From Bacillus sp. FJAT-52991 (lineage in GTDB: Bacteria; Bacillota; Bacilli; Bacillales; Domibacillaceae), in NCBI RefSeq assembly GCF_037201805.1, contig NZ_CP147404.1:3206501-3270500 (forward strand): a stretch of DNA of 64,000 bases, written 5' to 3'. This document shows, piece by piece, positions 32,730 to 41,246 of the stretch (position 1 is its first letter; the number at the start of each line of letters is the position of its first letter). The notes beneath the pieces are model-generated. The model was not told where the DNA came from. It saw only the letters and a program-made list of their open reading frames with translations, and searched no databases. The translations under genes were made by a program, and so were the position numbers.

Positions 32730-34650
32730 TGTTGTAAAGAAAAATGTGAAACACAACTTTCAGCATTATTTTTTATATGTCGCTTCTATGACATTCAGCA
32801 TATTAATCTATTTCACATTCGTTTCTTTGCAGTACAACAAACAAATTGCCAATGCTTTTGATCAAACGGATAAAATTCAGCCTGCTTTCTTTGCATCCTC
32901 CTTTATTTTGCTATTATTTGTCACCATATTCATTTGGTATTCAAATGCTTTTTTTATAAAAAAACGCAAACAAGAAATCGGACTTTATTCCCTTCTCGGT
33001 GTTGAAAAAACAGATATTGGGCGAATGCTTTTCTATGAAAATTTTATACTTGGAGTGATTGCGCTAATCATTGGAATTGCTCTTGGAGAGTTATTCTCGA
33101 TATTTTTCAGCATGATTTTAGTTAAACTCATGGGCTTTTCGATGGTCGTCCATTTTTCATTCAATAGTACAGCAATTATTCAAACACTTATTGTATTTTC
33201 AATCATTACCTTTCTTACTTCTTTGCAAGGTTATTTGATTATGCATCGTTTTCAATTGATTGATTTATTCCGTGCAAAAAACAAAGGGGAAACGCTTAGT
33301 AAACCATCAATTATTATTGCTCTTCTCTCTCTAATTTTTATCGGAGTTAGCTACTGGATGTTCTTAACTGCTGCTGACTCTAAAAGCTGGGATCAACACT
33401 TTGGTCGCAATTTACTGATCACCCTTGTCATCATGATCATTGGTTCCTATTTCTTTTTTCATTCATTGAGTGGATTTTTTGTACAAATGCTACAAAATAA
33501 AAAATCCATCTACTATAAATGGGCCAATCTATTAACTTTTACCCAGCTGACCAATCGATTAAAAAGTAACGCCATTATGTTAACAACGATTTCCATTTTA
33601 AATGGAGTCACTCTAATTGCTTTCGGATTTGCCTACACGATGTATTATAATACGCTGAATACAATGAAAGATTTTGTCCCATACAGCTACCAATATGAAA
33701 TCACATCAGATGAGATAGATCAGCAAATCACTGCTCTCATTCAAAATAACAAAGAATATCCGCTTTTATTTGACGAAACATTCGATTATCTGATGGTGAA
33801 AGGAGATACAGCTTCGTTAAAAAATATCCCTGGCGGCTATTTGTATTACGAAGAACAGTTTGCAGTCGTCTCAGAATCATCCTATAACCAACTAGCAAAG
33901 TCATTAGAACGAGAACCTCTACCTTCTTTAAATGAGAGTGAAGCTGTTATGTTAGAGAAAAATTTTATCGGTTCTCAAAACAAAGAGAAAAGTACAGAAC
34001 AACCAGTTTCTCTATCATTGGCGAACGAAGATATTTCCCTTATGATCAAAGAGAGCAAAATAGAGGTATTATTTAATAATGATATTCAGCCAGCAACACT
34101 AATTGTGAGCGATAGCATGTTTAAAACACTTCAAAAAGAGCACAAAACGATTTCTTCTCATGTATTTAAAGTGGAAGATGAAGAACAGTCTGCCACATTA
34201 ACAAAAAAAGTGAAAGAGCTCGTAGCACCTTACACCGCCTTCTATAGTTTTTCAGATAGCTATCAAACAGCCCAATCCGTATATGGATTACTCATTTTCA
34301 TCGGTGGATTTCTGGGTCTTGTCTTTCTTTCAGCTACCGGAAGCATCATCTACTTTAAAATGCTGACAGAAGCAGCTGAAGATCGACAAAGATACACAAC
34401 GCTTAGAAACGTCGGCATGAGCAAATGGGAAGTAAAACGCGTGATCGCCAAACAATATATGATCATCTTCCTTCTTCCCTTGATTGTCGGAATAGCTCAT
34501 AGCTCCATCATGCTATGGTCACTATCCAAACTAATGGACATGAACTTTATTACACCGGTCATTATTATTAATATCGTCTATGCCATACTTTACGGAAGTT
34601 ACTACATCATGACCGTAGGAACAGCCAATAAATTGGTGAATAATTCTTAA
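32716..34650 (+). CDS. BceB-type ABC transporter permease
   Basis: About 644 residues with ten predicted helices and a large extracellular domain (about residues 310-525) between helices VII and VIII, the hallmark of BceB-like permeases that sense and remove cell-wall antibiotics from their lipid targets. The N-terminal block ASMTFSILIYFTFVSLQYN and the FtsX-like stretches fit. ATG 32716 has GGAGGTGG five bases upstream; translation is coupled to the ATPase. With the neighbouring sensor kinase it should form a flux-sensing detoxification module. The antibiotic cannot be deduced. Confidence 0.9.
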   Translation: MTLIDVVKKNVKHNFQHYFLYVASMTFSILIYFTFVSLQYNKQIANAFDQTDKIQPAFFASSFILLLFVTIFIWYSNAFFIKKRKQEIGLYSLLGVEKTDIGRMLFYENFILGVIALIIGIALGELFSIFFSMILVKLMGFSMVVHFSFNSTAIIQTLIVFSIITFLTSLQGYLIMHRFQLIDLFRAKNKGETLSKPSIIIALLSLIFIGVSYWMFLTAADSKSWDQHFGRNLLITLVIMIIGSYFFFHSLSGFFVQMLQNKKSIYYKWANLLTFTQLTNRLKSNAIMLTTISILNGVTLIAFGFAYTMYYNTLNTMKDFVPYSYQYEITSDEIDQQITALIQNNKEYPLLFDETFDYLMVKGDTASLKNIPGGYLYYEEQFAVVSESSYNQLAKSLEREPLPSLNESEAVMLEKNFIGSQNKEKSTEQPVSLSLANEDISLMIKESKIEVLFNNDIQPATLIVSDSMFKTLQKEHKTISSHVFKVEDEEQSATLTKKVKELVAPYTAFYSFSDSYQTAQSVYGLLIFIGGFLGLVFLSATGSIIYFKMLTEAAEDRQRYTTLRNVGMSKWEVKRVIAKQYMIIFLLPLIVGIAHSSIMLWSLSKLMDMNFITPVIIINIVYAILYGSYYIMTVGTANKLVNNS

Positions 34651-34770
34651 ACAAAAGCAGAGCCGACTGTTTTGGAGCGACAAGCAGATGACAGAATGAC
34701 GAAATGGCGTTTTTCAGCCATGCAGTCAGGCTGGCTTCTGACCTCGAACTCCAAGGAGGCGGAGCTGGAC
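34651..34770 (+). repeat. Fifth copy of the GC-rich intergenic repeat (type C)
   Basis: Starts ACAAAAGCAGAGCCGACTG, contains GCGACAAGCAGATGAC and GGAGGCGGAGCTGGAC. Same order as unit C at 31524-31642 with scattered substitutions. Confidence 0.7.
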
Positions 34771-34779
34771 GAAAGCAAA

Positions 34780-34812
34780 AGTCGGAGAGAAACCATTTTC
34801 TCTCCGGCTTTT
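34780..34812. terminator. Terminator between convergent bceB-type and bceS-type genes
   Basis: GTCGGAGAGAAA, CCAT loop, TTTCTCTCCGGC, then TTTT on the plus strand. Confidence 0.75.
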
Positions 34813-34819
34813 CATATGA

Positions 34820-35839
34820 CTAAATCGAGTAATAGTCTTGGCCCTTCGGAAAGTGAATCGTCATCGACGTATATTCTTTTTCCTTTGAAGAGACAGACAG
34901 CTCATGCCCTAGTTTATTGGCTAATTTCTTCGCTAAGTACAGACCCATTCCTGTGGATTTTCCGTGTGCCCTTCCATTCATCCCTGTAAAACCTTTTTCA
35001 AAAATTCGTTGCACATCGGCCTGTTCAATCCCGATTCCATTATCGGAAATAACTAACCTGACTTCCTTCGAATCTTCTTCTGACTGAATCATGATTGTTC
35101 CTGCATCAGCCGTATATTTTAATGAGTTGGATATAATCTGAGATAAGACGTAGGCAAGCCACTTTTTATCGGTTTGTATTTCTATCGGTTCTACACGCAA
35201 CTCTAGCTTGATTTTCTTTTTAATAAATATCTTTGCGTGCTGCTTAATAACTGATCGAACAAGTTGATCTAACTCTGTTTGTAAAATAAAGTAATCATGA
35301 TTGAACTCATCAGTTCGTATGAAATACAAGGCTTGTTCCACATAGTTTTCAACTAAATTGATTTCTTCCTCTATGCTTTCCATCACAGCATTAGTAGGAG
35401 ATTGTTCAATAATGAGCCTACTGACAGCAATGGGTGTTTTTATTTCATGAAACCATGAAGTCATATACTCCAACGTATCCTTCTTATCTTTTGTAATCGA
35501 ACGCATCTTTTCTTGATGCTTTTCATTGACCATTTGAAAGAGCTGCCCATACAAATATTGTTCATATGTTTTTGATTCTCCTACTCCTTCTTGAATAAAA
35601 TAACCATTTGTCCAATGTGTCTCCACCTGAGAAATATGCTTTTTTATGTACAAAAATTCCACCGTTATATACAAGCTGAAAATAACAAAAGCCACAATAT
35701 GAATATAAACAATGTTCTGAAAATGAATCGGCATCGTTGGCTCAACAAACAGCATAATAGTGATAAAAGCCATGATAAACATATACATCATAATCGCTCG
35801 TCGCTGAAAAAATAAAAATTTCCCAAATGTCACTTTCAT
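34820..35839 (-). CDS. BceS-type intramembrane-sensing histidine kinase
   Basis: 339 residues. Two close membrane helices at the N-terminus (about 12-60) with almost no loop outside, so it lacks a sensor domain; kinases of this type take their signal from the BceAB transporter. Catalytic parts: H-box FHEIKTPIAVS (about residue 130), N-box QIISNSLKYT, G1 SDNGIGIEQADV and G2 HGKSTGMGLYLAKKLA. The ATG overlaps the TGA of the response regulator by four bases. It is convergent to the transporter genes, while in Bacillus subtilis the four genes are usually co-directional. Confidence 0.9.
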   Translation of the reverse strand: MKVTFGKFLFFQRRAIMMYMFIMAFITIMLFVEPTMPIHFQNIVYIHIVAFVIFSLYITVEFLYIKKHISQVETHWTNGYFIQEGVGESKTYEQYLYGQLFQMVNEKHQEKMRSITKDKKDTLEYMTSWFHEIKTPIAVSRLIIEQSPTNAVMESIEEEINLVENYVEQALYFIRTDEFNHDYFILQTELDQLVRSVIKQHAKIFIKKKIKLELRVEPIEIQTDKKWLAYVLSQIISNSLKYTADAGTIMIQSEEDSKEVRLVISDNGIGIEQADVQRIFEKGFTGMNGRAHGKSTGMGLYLAKKLANKLGHELSVSSKEKEYTSMTIHFPKGQDYYSI

Positions 35840-36510
35840 ATTATGATGTACCCCTGTCCCTTTTTCGTCTGTATGTATCCATCTAGACCGTAATCATTTA
35901 ATTTTCTCCGCAAGCGATTTACATTTACTGTAAGCGTGTTGTCATCAATAAAACTTTCATCTTCCCATAATGCCTTCATGATCTTATCTCTACTCACGAT
36001 TTCATTTTTTGCTTCAAGAAGCACACAAAGAATTTTAAATTCATTCTTTGTTAATTCCATCTCTTGCTCTCCAACGTACACAGCCGCCTTTTTCATGTGC
36101 AAAGTGATATCCCTATGCTTCACTACATCCATATTAACCGTTTGATACGTATACGTGCGACGAAGAATAGCGTGCACCTTCGTGATCAGCATTTCCATAG
36201 AAAATGGCTTCTGCATGAAGTCATCTCCACCCATATTCAACGCCATCATCATATCCATTTTTTCCGTTCGCGAAGAAAGAAAAATGATAGGTACATTGGA
36301 ATGCTTTCGAATCTGCTCACACCAATAAAAACCATTGAAATAAGGCAGATTAATATCTAAAAGAACAAGGTGAGGGTCAATAGTTAAAAACTCTTCTTCC
36401 ACTTTTTGAAAATCTTCAATTGTACGCGTATCATAGCCCCATTCATTTAATCCTGCCGCTACAATATCACTAATTTTCTTTTCGTCTTCAACAATTAATA
36501 TAGTAAACAT
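35836..36510 (-). CDS. BceR-type OmpR-family response regulator
   Basis: 224 residues. Receiver domain with acidic pair VEDEKKIS, phospho-Asp in LVLLDINLPYFNGF, Thr/Ser switch FLSSR and Lys in MQKPF; C-terminal OmpR winged helix with ALWEDESFIDDNTLTVNVNRLRRKL, which is typical of BceR regulators. GGAGCC precedes the ATG. It should act on the TNACA-N4-TGTAA box at 31856 in front of the transporter. Confidence 0.92.
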   Translation of the reverse strand: MFTILIVEDEKKISDIVAAGLNEWGYDTRTIEDFQKVEEEFLTIDPHLVLLDINLPYFNGFYWCEQIRKHSNVPIIFLSSRTEKMDMMMALNMGGDDFMQKPFSMEMLITKVHAILRRTYTYQTVNMDVVKHRDITLHMKKAAVYVGEQEMELTKNEFKILCVLLEAKNEIVSRDKIMKALWEDESFIDDNTLTVNVNRLRRKLNDYGLDGYIQTKKGQGYIII

Positions 36511-36677
36511 CTTGTTGGCTCCTATCTAATGACATAATCGATATAACAAAGGGGAACTCAAAATTTCTGCTATGCTAATTCCCAAAATAATCCTACTTTC
36601 AGTATATTTACTCCAATTACTTCAGTCTATATTTTTAAAAAATAAATAAATATATAGAAAGCTGTTTCTTGTTGCTG

Positions 36678-36708
36678 TATAATATGAACAATTTGTGTTC
36701 CATATTAT
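36678..36708 (+). promoter_or_regulatory. Promoter -10 and overlapping palindrome of the uracil permease
   Basis: TATAAT (36678-36683) is the start of a dyad: ATAATATGAACA (36679-36690), ATTTG, TGTTCCATATTAT (36696-36708). The arms pair over 12 bases with one bulge. It could be a repressor operator or a 5' hairpin of the transcript, 18 bases before the ATG. Confidence 0.5.
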
Positions 36709-36726
36709 GTTTAAAGGAGTGTCTAT

Positions 36727-37995
36727 ATGCGCACTTATCAAGTTGATGAACGTCCACCAGCGTTAGCTATAATCCCACTTAGTTTGCAGCATTTGTTTGC
36801 AATGTTCGGCTCAACGGTTCTTGTACCAATTCTTTTCGGTGTAAATCCCGCGACCATTCTATTAATGAACGGTGTTGGTACATTAATTTATCTTGTGTTA
36901 TGTAAAGGTCAGATCCCTGCTTATCTTGGTTCCAGTTTTGCCTTTATTTCTCCAGTTACAATTGTACTAGCCGATAAAGGATATAATGCAGCCCTTGGTG
37001 GATTTATCGCTGTCGGAATCATCTTTATTCTTGTGGCTTTAATCATTCGCTTTGTCGGAACAAAATGGATTGATGTCGTGTTCCCTCCTGCTGCGATGGG
37101 AGCGATTGTCATGGTGATTGGACTTGAGCTTGTCCCAGAGGCTGCGAAAATGGCTGGGCTTATCAATCCAGACCCGACAAAACCGTGGACACCGGACTCA
37201 GCTACGATTACGGTTTCCTTACTCACACTTGGTATTACAATTATCGGAAATGTCATGTTTAGAGGCTTTTTAAAGATTATTCCTATTTTAATTGGAATTG
37301 TTTCTGGCTATATCATTGCTTATTTTTACGGACTAGTTGATTTCCAACCTGTTCGTGACGCTAACTGGTTCGCCCTACCTGACTTTTACAAACCAGAGTT
37401 TGACTTAGCTAGCATAGCGATTATTATTCCAGCCGCACTTGTGGTCATCGCTGAACATATTGGTCATCTCGTTGTCACAGAAAACATTGTTGAACGCGAT
37501 TTAATGAAAAAACCTGGACTTGGCGTTTCCCTTCTTGGTAACGGAATTTCAACCGTCATTTCTGGATTTGTCGGCTCCACGCCCAATACAACATACGGTG
37601 AAAATATCGGAGTCCTCGCTTTAACAAAAGTGTATTCCACTTGGGTAATCGGTGGCGCAGCTGTCATGGCAATCATCTTATCTTTCGTCGGCAAGCTTGC
37701 CGCGCTGATCTCTACCATTCCATCAGCTGTTATGGGCGGCATTTCACTCTTATTATTCGGCGTCATCGCTGTCTCCGGCTTGCGTATGCTTGTCGAATCA
37801 AAAGTGGATTATTCAAAAGCAACCAATATGATTTTAACAACGGTTGTACTTGTAATCGGCTTAAGCGGTGCATCGTTAAAAATTGGCGAAAGCTTTGTCC
37901 TAAAAGGAATGGCCTTAGCCACTGTCGTCGCCATTTTACTTAGCATATTCTTTACAGTGATTGATAAGCTAAAACTCTCTAACGACTACGAATAA
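36727..37995 (+). CDS. uraA: Uracil permease (NCS2 family)
   Basis: 422 residues, about 14 membrane helices, the NCS2 proton-symporter fold. Family blocks are LSLQHLFAMFGSTVLVPILFG, YLGSSFAFISPV, the substrate-site region VVIAEHIGHLVVTENI and GNGISTVISGFVGSTPNTTYGENIGV. The length and motifs fit UraA/PyrP uracil permeases rather than the xanthine/urate branch. AAAGGAGTG lies before the ATG. It is monocistronic, ending at a terminator. No PyrR attenuator fits in the short leader. Confidence 0.88.
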   Translation: MRTYQVDERPPALAIIPLSLQHLFAMFGSTVLVPILFGVNPATILLMNGVGTLIYLVLCKGQIPAYLGSSFAFISPVTIVLADKGYNAALGGFIAVGIIFILVALIIRFVGTKWIDVVFPPAAMGAIVMVIGLELVPEAAKMAGLINPDPTKPWTPDSATITVSLLTLGITIIGNVMFRGFLKIIPILIGIVSGYIIAYFYGLVDFQPVRDANWFALPDFYKPEFDLASIAIIIPAALVVIAEHIGHLVVTENIVERDLMKKPGLGVSLLGNGISTVISGFVGSTPNTTYGENIGVLALTKVYSTWVIGGAAVMAIILSFVGKLAALISTIPSAVMGGISLLLFGVIAVSGLRMLVESKVDYSKATNMILTTVVLVIGLSGASLKIGESFVLKGMALATVVAILLSIFFTVIDKLKLSNDYE

Positions 37996-38021
37996 AAAGC
38001 TGCCCGCGGGCGGCTTTTTTG
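37995..38021 (+). terminator. Terminator of the uracil permease gene
   Basis: AAAAAGCTGCCC, GCG, GGGCGGCTTTTTT directly after the stop. Confidence 0.8.
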
Positions 38022-38070
38022 TTTAGTCAAACATGATTGTCGTGCACGAGTGACTGATTATGGTGTCTGG

Positions 38071-38420
38071 GCGACTGATTCGGGACGGAGCGCGGCCGAT
38101 TTTCCCCCTTTCCCGACTGATCAGGAGCCAAAATCGACTAATCTCACCCCGTCATCGACTAATTACGGTGACACAACTGAACACACTGACCACCGCGACT
38201 GATTCGAGACGGAGCGCGGCCGATTTTCCCCCTTTCCCGACTGATCAAGAGTCAAAATCGACTAATCTCACCCCGTCATCGACTAATTACGGTGACACAA
38301 CTGAACACACTGACCACCGCGACTGATTCGAGACGGAGCGCGGCCGATTTTCCCCTTTTCCCAACTGATCAGGAGCCAAAATCGACTAATCTCACCCTAC
38401 CACCGACTAATTACCGCCCC
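38071..38420 (+). repeat. 124-bp tandem repeat, 2.8 copies
   Basis: Units start at 38071, 38195 and 38319 with GCGACTGATTCGRGACGGAG. Each contains CGCGGCCGATTTTCCCC, CGACTGATCAGGAGCC, AATCGACTAATCTCACC and CGACTAATTACGG. The exact 124-base period and near identity of copies 1 and 2 show recent duplication; copy 3 is truncated and slightly diverged. 124 is not a multiple of three and no conserved frame runs through it. Confidence 0.85.
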
Positions 38421-38428
38421 ACCTGCAC

Positions 38429-38462
38429 CAAAAAAACTGCCGGGAAATTCTCCTGGCAGCTT
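38429..38462 (-). terminator. Terminator of cvfB
   Basis: Minus strand AAGCTGCCAGGAGAATTTCC-CGGCAG, then seven T. Confidence 0.8.
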
Positions 38463-38470
38463 ACGTATGG

Positions 38471-39331
38471 TTATTCTTTTACGATATGGGTCCAGCCGTT
38501 CTCTTGATACACTCTTCTCTCTTTCATCAGCTTGCCAAGAGCTCGCTTAAAGGCTCCTTTACTTAAGCCAAAGCGGCTTTCGATTTCTTCTGGGAAGCTT
38601 TTGTCACTATAAGGCATAGAGCCGCCACGTTCAACGAGGTAATCGTAAATGTTTTCGGCATCGTCTTTTTGCACTTCTTGTCGGCGACCGAGAAGGGACA
38701 CATTGACGGAGCCATCTTCTTTGACATCAATAATTCGGCCGTTCACTTTTTGACCGAGACGCGGCTCTACCTTGCGCTGAGAATCGTGAATGAAGCCACG
38801 ATAGCCTTCTGCGGTAATGATAAACGTGCCGGCTTTCGTTGCACGGTACACAATGCCGGTAATGTCTTTGTTGAAATCCTTTCTAGAAGCGGTTGTGAAT
38901 TGCTCCTGCATCACTTCTTCTGTTGCCGGTTTCGCAAATAAGCGGTCACGACGGTCGAGCTTTAGCGTGCAGTATAGAAGATCGCCAACAATCGGGCGAA
39001 CCGAGAACATAAATGGCAAGTCATCTTCTGATACAAGCATGTCTTTCGTAATGCCAATGGAGACGAATACTCCTAGTTTTTCCTCCACACCAACGACTTC
39101 AACCCAAGCGTAAGTATCTTGAGTGATCAATGGTTTCTTCATCGTAGCGGCGAGTCGCCCTTGATGATCCTGAAATAAAAATACTTCAACGGGTTCATCT
39201 AGATCAAAGTCATCCATCATTTCCGAGTGATGCAGCAATACACTTTCTTCTCCATCCGTTAAAAACCAGCCAAATGGAGCTTCATTTTTCACCTCAAGCG
39301 TGCGAATCGTTCCTGCTTGCAAGTTTGTCAT
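38471..39331 (-). CDS. cvfB: CvfB-type S1-domain RNA-binding protein (YitL)
   Basis: 286 residues. Starts TNLQAGTIRTLEVKNEAPFGWFLTDG, followed by tandem S1-like OB folds and a C-terminal winged-helix (YSDKSFPEEIESRFGLSKGAFKRALGKLMKERRV). This is the layout of CvfB of Staphylococcus and YitL of Bacillus, RNA-binding proteins that affect virulence gene or mRNA stability. GAAGGAT precedes the ATG. It stands alone next to the 124-bp repeat. Confidence 0.92.
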   Translation of the reverse strand: MTNLQAGTIRTLEVKNEAPFGWFLTDGEESVLLHHSEMMDDFDLDEPVEVFLFQDHQGRLAATMKKPLITQDTYAWVEVVGVEEKLGVFVSIGITKDMLVSEDDLPFMFSVRPIVGDLLYCTLKLDRRDRLFAKPATEEVMQEQFTTASRKDFNKDITGIVYRATKAGTFIITAEGYRGFIHDSQRKVEPRLGQKVNGRIIDVKEDGSVNVSLLGRRQEVQKDDAENIYDYLVERGGSMPYSDKSFPEEIESRFGLSKGAFKRALGKLMKERRVYQENGWTHIVKE

Positions 39332-39476
39332 ATATGATAAATCCTTCCTTCACTTTTAATTAATAATCAATTTGCCCGAATCTGCCTTCATTATAACAGG
39401 AATCCGAGATACGATGCTGAAATTTTATTGTTTAAGCTTGTTCGATTCAGGGAAAATAGTAGTGAGGTGACGTAAA

Positions 39477-39581
39477 GTGAAAATAAAGTCCATTGTGAGA
39501 ACAGCCATTAAGTATGCACCAATTGTTTATCCTATCGTTAAAAAAGTACTTAACAAGCGTAAAATAGTAAAGAATTCCTAA
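39477..39581 (+). CDS. Small basic protein of 34 residues, unknown
   Basis: GTG 39477 with GAGGTGACG six to ten bases upstream opens a frame of 34 codons ending at a TAA, in a gap between divergent/convergent genes. Product reads MKIKSIVRTAIKYAPIVYP and continues IVKKVLNKRKIVKNS. It has ten Lys/Arg, no acidic residue and an amphipathic pattern. I do not recognise it; it could be a conserved small protein or a peptide acting at the membrane. Confidence 0.5.
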   Translation: MKIKSIVRTAIKYAPIVYPIVKKVLNKRKIVKNS

Positions 39582-39583
39582 CT

Positions 39584-39616
39584 CAAAAGGGCTGCCTCCT
39601 AAAAGAGACAGCCCAA
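39584..39616. terminator. Bidirectional terminator
   Basis: AAAAGGGCTGCCTCCT, loop, AGAGACAGCCC; serves the small ORF on plus and the S8 protease on minus. Confidence 0.7.
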
Positions 39617-39620
39617 ATGA

Positions 39621-41114
39621 TTAGTTTGGAACCACTTTTACCGCTGCTTTTTTCACCATCGATTGACGGTTATCTGACACGCGGAACACGATTTTATACT
39701 CACCTGGTTTAGCATAAGATCCGTCTTGTAGCTTGCCGTTCCAGTACACGACAAATCCGCCTTTTTGCGGCAATTGGTTACGAATAAGGGTATTCACAGT
39801 TTTCCCATTTGCATCCTCTATAGATACCGTTCCTCTTACATTGCCGCGAACTGATAAGCCCGCTCTCACATTTTTGCCCGCTTTAATTTGTGTCGAGGAA
39901 AGTGAAATATTGCCCATTGGTTCTGGCGTCATTTTTAAAGCTTGGTAAGTATCGATGCGACCCATTCCGTAGTAGGAGTCCCATCCTTTTTTACCTAAAT
40001 CACGCGTAGATGAATAAATGATTTTCACCACTTGATTCGGCGTTAAGAACGGATTTTTAGATAGAATTAGTGCCGCTTCTCCTGACACAACCGGTGCAGC
40101 CATAGACGTTCCATCCATATAGGCATAAGCATTGTCAGTGACGGTAGAAAGAATCCCTTCACCTGGTGCAGACACATTAATATAACGACCATAATTGGAG
40201 AAATCAGCAATTTTATCCTTCGCATTTGTCGCACTTACTGAAATAACACTTGAATGAGAGGCTGGATACATTGGTGTACTCGTCGAATCATTTCCAGCAG
40301 CAGCAACGACGACCGCTCCCTTTTTATAAGCGTAATTCACCGCATATTCCACGACGCTGCTGTAGCTATAACTACCCAAGCTTAAATTCAACACATCTGC
40401 CCCTTGATCGGCTGCATAAATAATTGCTTTCGATATATCATAGCTTTCAGCATATTCGCCATCAAATACGTTAATCGGCATAATTTTCACACCTGGAGCC
40501 ACGCCTGCCGTACCAGCACCATCCATAGCAGCCCCAATAATACCAGCTACATGCGTACCATGATCATCCGGCGCAAATGTCGTACTGTTTGTAACCGCAT
40601 TGTACGGCTTTACTAGGCGACCTTTAAACTCTGGATGACTCATGTCGATTCCTCCATCAATCACCGCGACAGTTAACTGCGAGTCTCCACGAGTCCGATT
40701 CCAAGAATAAGGCGCATTTATTTTTGAATGAAACCATTGACGATTATAATAATGATCATTCGGTTTATACTCGGTTGTCATATGATAATTCGGTTCTGCA
40801 CTTGCAATCTCTTTCTCTTGCATTAATGCTTCCGCCACTGCCTTTAACTGATGGTGATCCTCAATGGTCACATTAGCAAAAAGCCCATCTTGTAATGTAG
40901 ACTCCTCCGTCAATCCATACTTTTGATAAATAACTTCCCGTTCCGCTTCTGTCAGCAAGCGATTAAATTGAATAATAAGCTCGCCTTTTTCATAGTTTCC
41001 TTGAATAACTTGCGGGCTTACTTGTTCAGTAGCTTGTACGTGAGTTGAATTGAATAAAGTAAAAGCGATTGTTGCACTTGCCAAAATGGATGTTGCCAAC
41101 CTTTTTTTCCCCAT
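39621..41114 (-). CDS. Secreted subtilisin-family (S8) protease with C-terminal FlgD-like Ig domain
   Basis: 497 residues: signal peptide cut near HVQATEQ, propeptide (about 40-115, ELIIQFNRLLTEAEREVIYQ), catalytic domain with Asp in VAVIDGGIDMSHPE (about 152), His in DDHGTHVAGIIGAA and Ser in DGTSMAAPVVSGEAAL, then a C-terminal beta domain (GGFVVYWNGKLQDGSYAKPGEY) of FlgD/Ig type. It resembles thermitase/fervidolysin-type proteases. CAGGAGGACC precedes the ATG. It is not obviously co-regulated with the 23-kb protease, since no WalR-like site is seen upstream. Confidence 0.9.
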   Translation of the reverse strand: MGKKRLATSILASATIAFTLFNSTHVQATEQVSPQVIQGNYEKGELIIQFNRLLTEAEREVIYQKYGLTEESTLQDGLFANVTIEDHHQLKAVAEALMQEKEIASAEPNYHMTTEYKPNDHYYNRQWFHSKINAPYSWNRTRGDSQLTVAVIDGGIDMSHPEFKGRLVKPYNAVTNSTTFAPDDHGTHVAGIIGAAMDGAGTAGVAPGVKIMPINVFDGEYAESYDISKAIIYAADQGADVLNLSLGSYSYSSVVEYAVNYAYKKGAVVVAAAGNDSTSTPMYPASHSSVISVSATNAKDKIADFSNYGRYINVSAPGEGILSTVTDNAYAYMDGTSMAAPVVSGEAALILSKNPFLTPNQVVKIIYSSTRDLGKKGWDSYYGMGRIDTYQALKMTPEPMGNISLSSTQIKAGKNVRAGLSVRGNVRGTVSIEDANGKTVNTLIRNQLPQKGGFVVYWNGKLQDGSYAKPGEYKIVFRVSDNRQSMVKKAAVKVVPN

Positions 41115-41197
41115 GGCGGTCCTCCTGTTTACTGTTCTTTTTAAAAATTATAAAAGGATTTAACGAAGTCGTCTATATGAGACTGAAAAAAAACTAA

Positions 41198-41242
41198 ACA
41201 AAAAGCCAGTAAGAGGCATCTATCTTCTCTTACTGGCTTTTC
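41198..41242. terminator. Terminator of the giant surface protein gene
   Basis: AAAAAGCCAGTAAGAG, loop, CTCTTACTGGCTTTT, directly after the stop on the minus strand. Confidence 0.8.
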
Positions 41243-41246
41243 TGCA

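Noticed and set aside
38071..38420. CRISPR-like array
   Set aside because: The repeats are 124 bp head-to-tail with no unique spacers between short repeats, and no cas genes are near.
38060..38507. Two overlapping ORFs of 71-88 codons in the 124-bp repeat
   Set aside because: The period is not a multiple of three, so the frame shifts between copies; no start signals.
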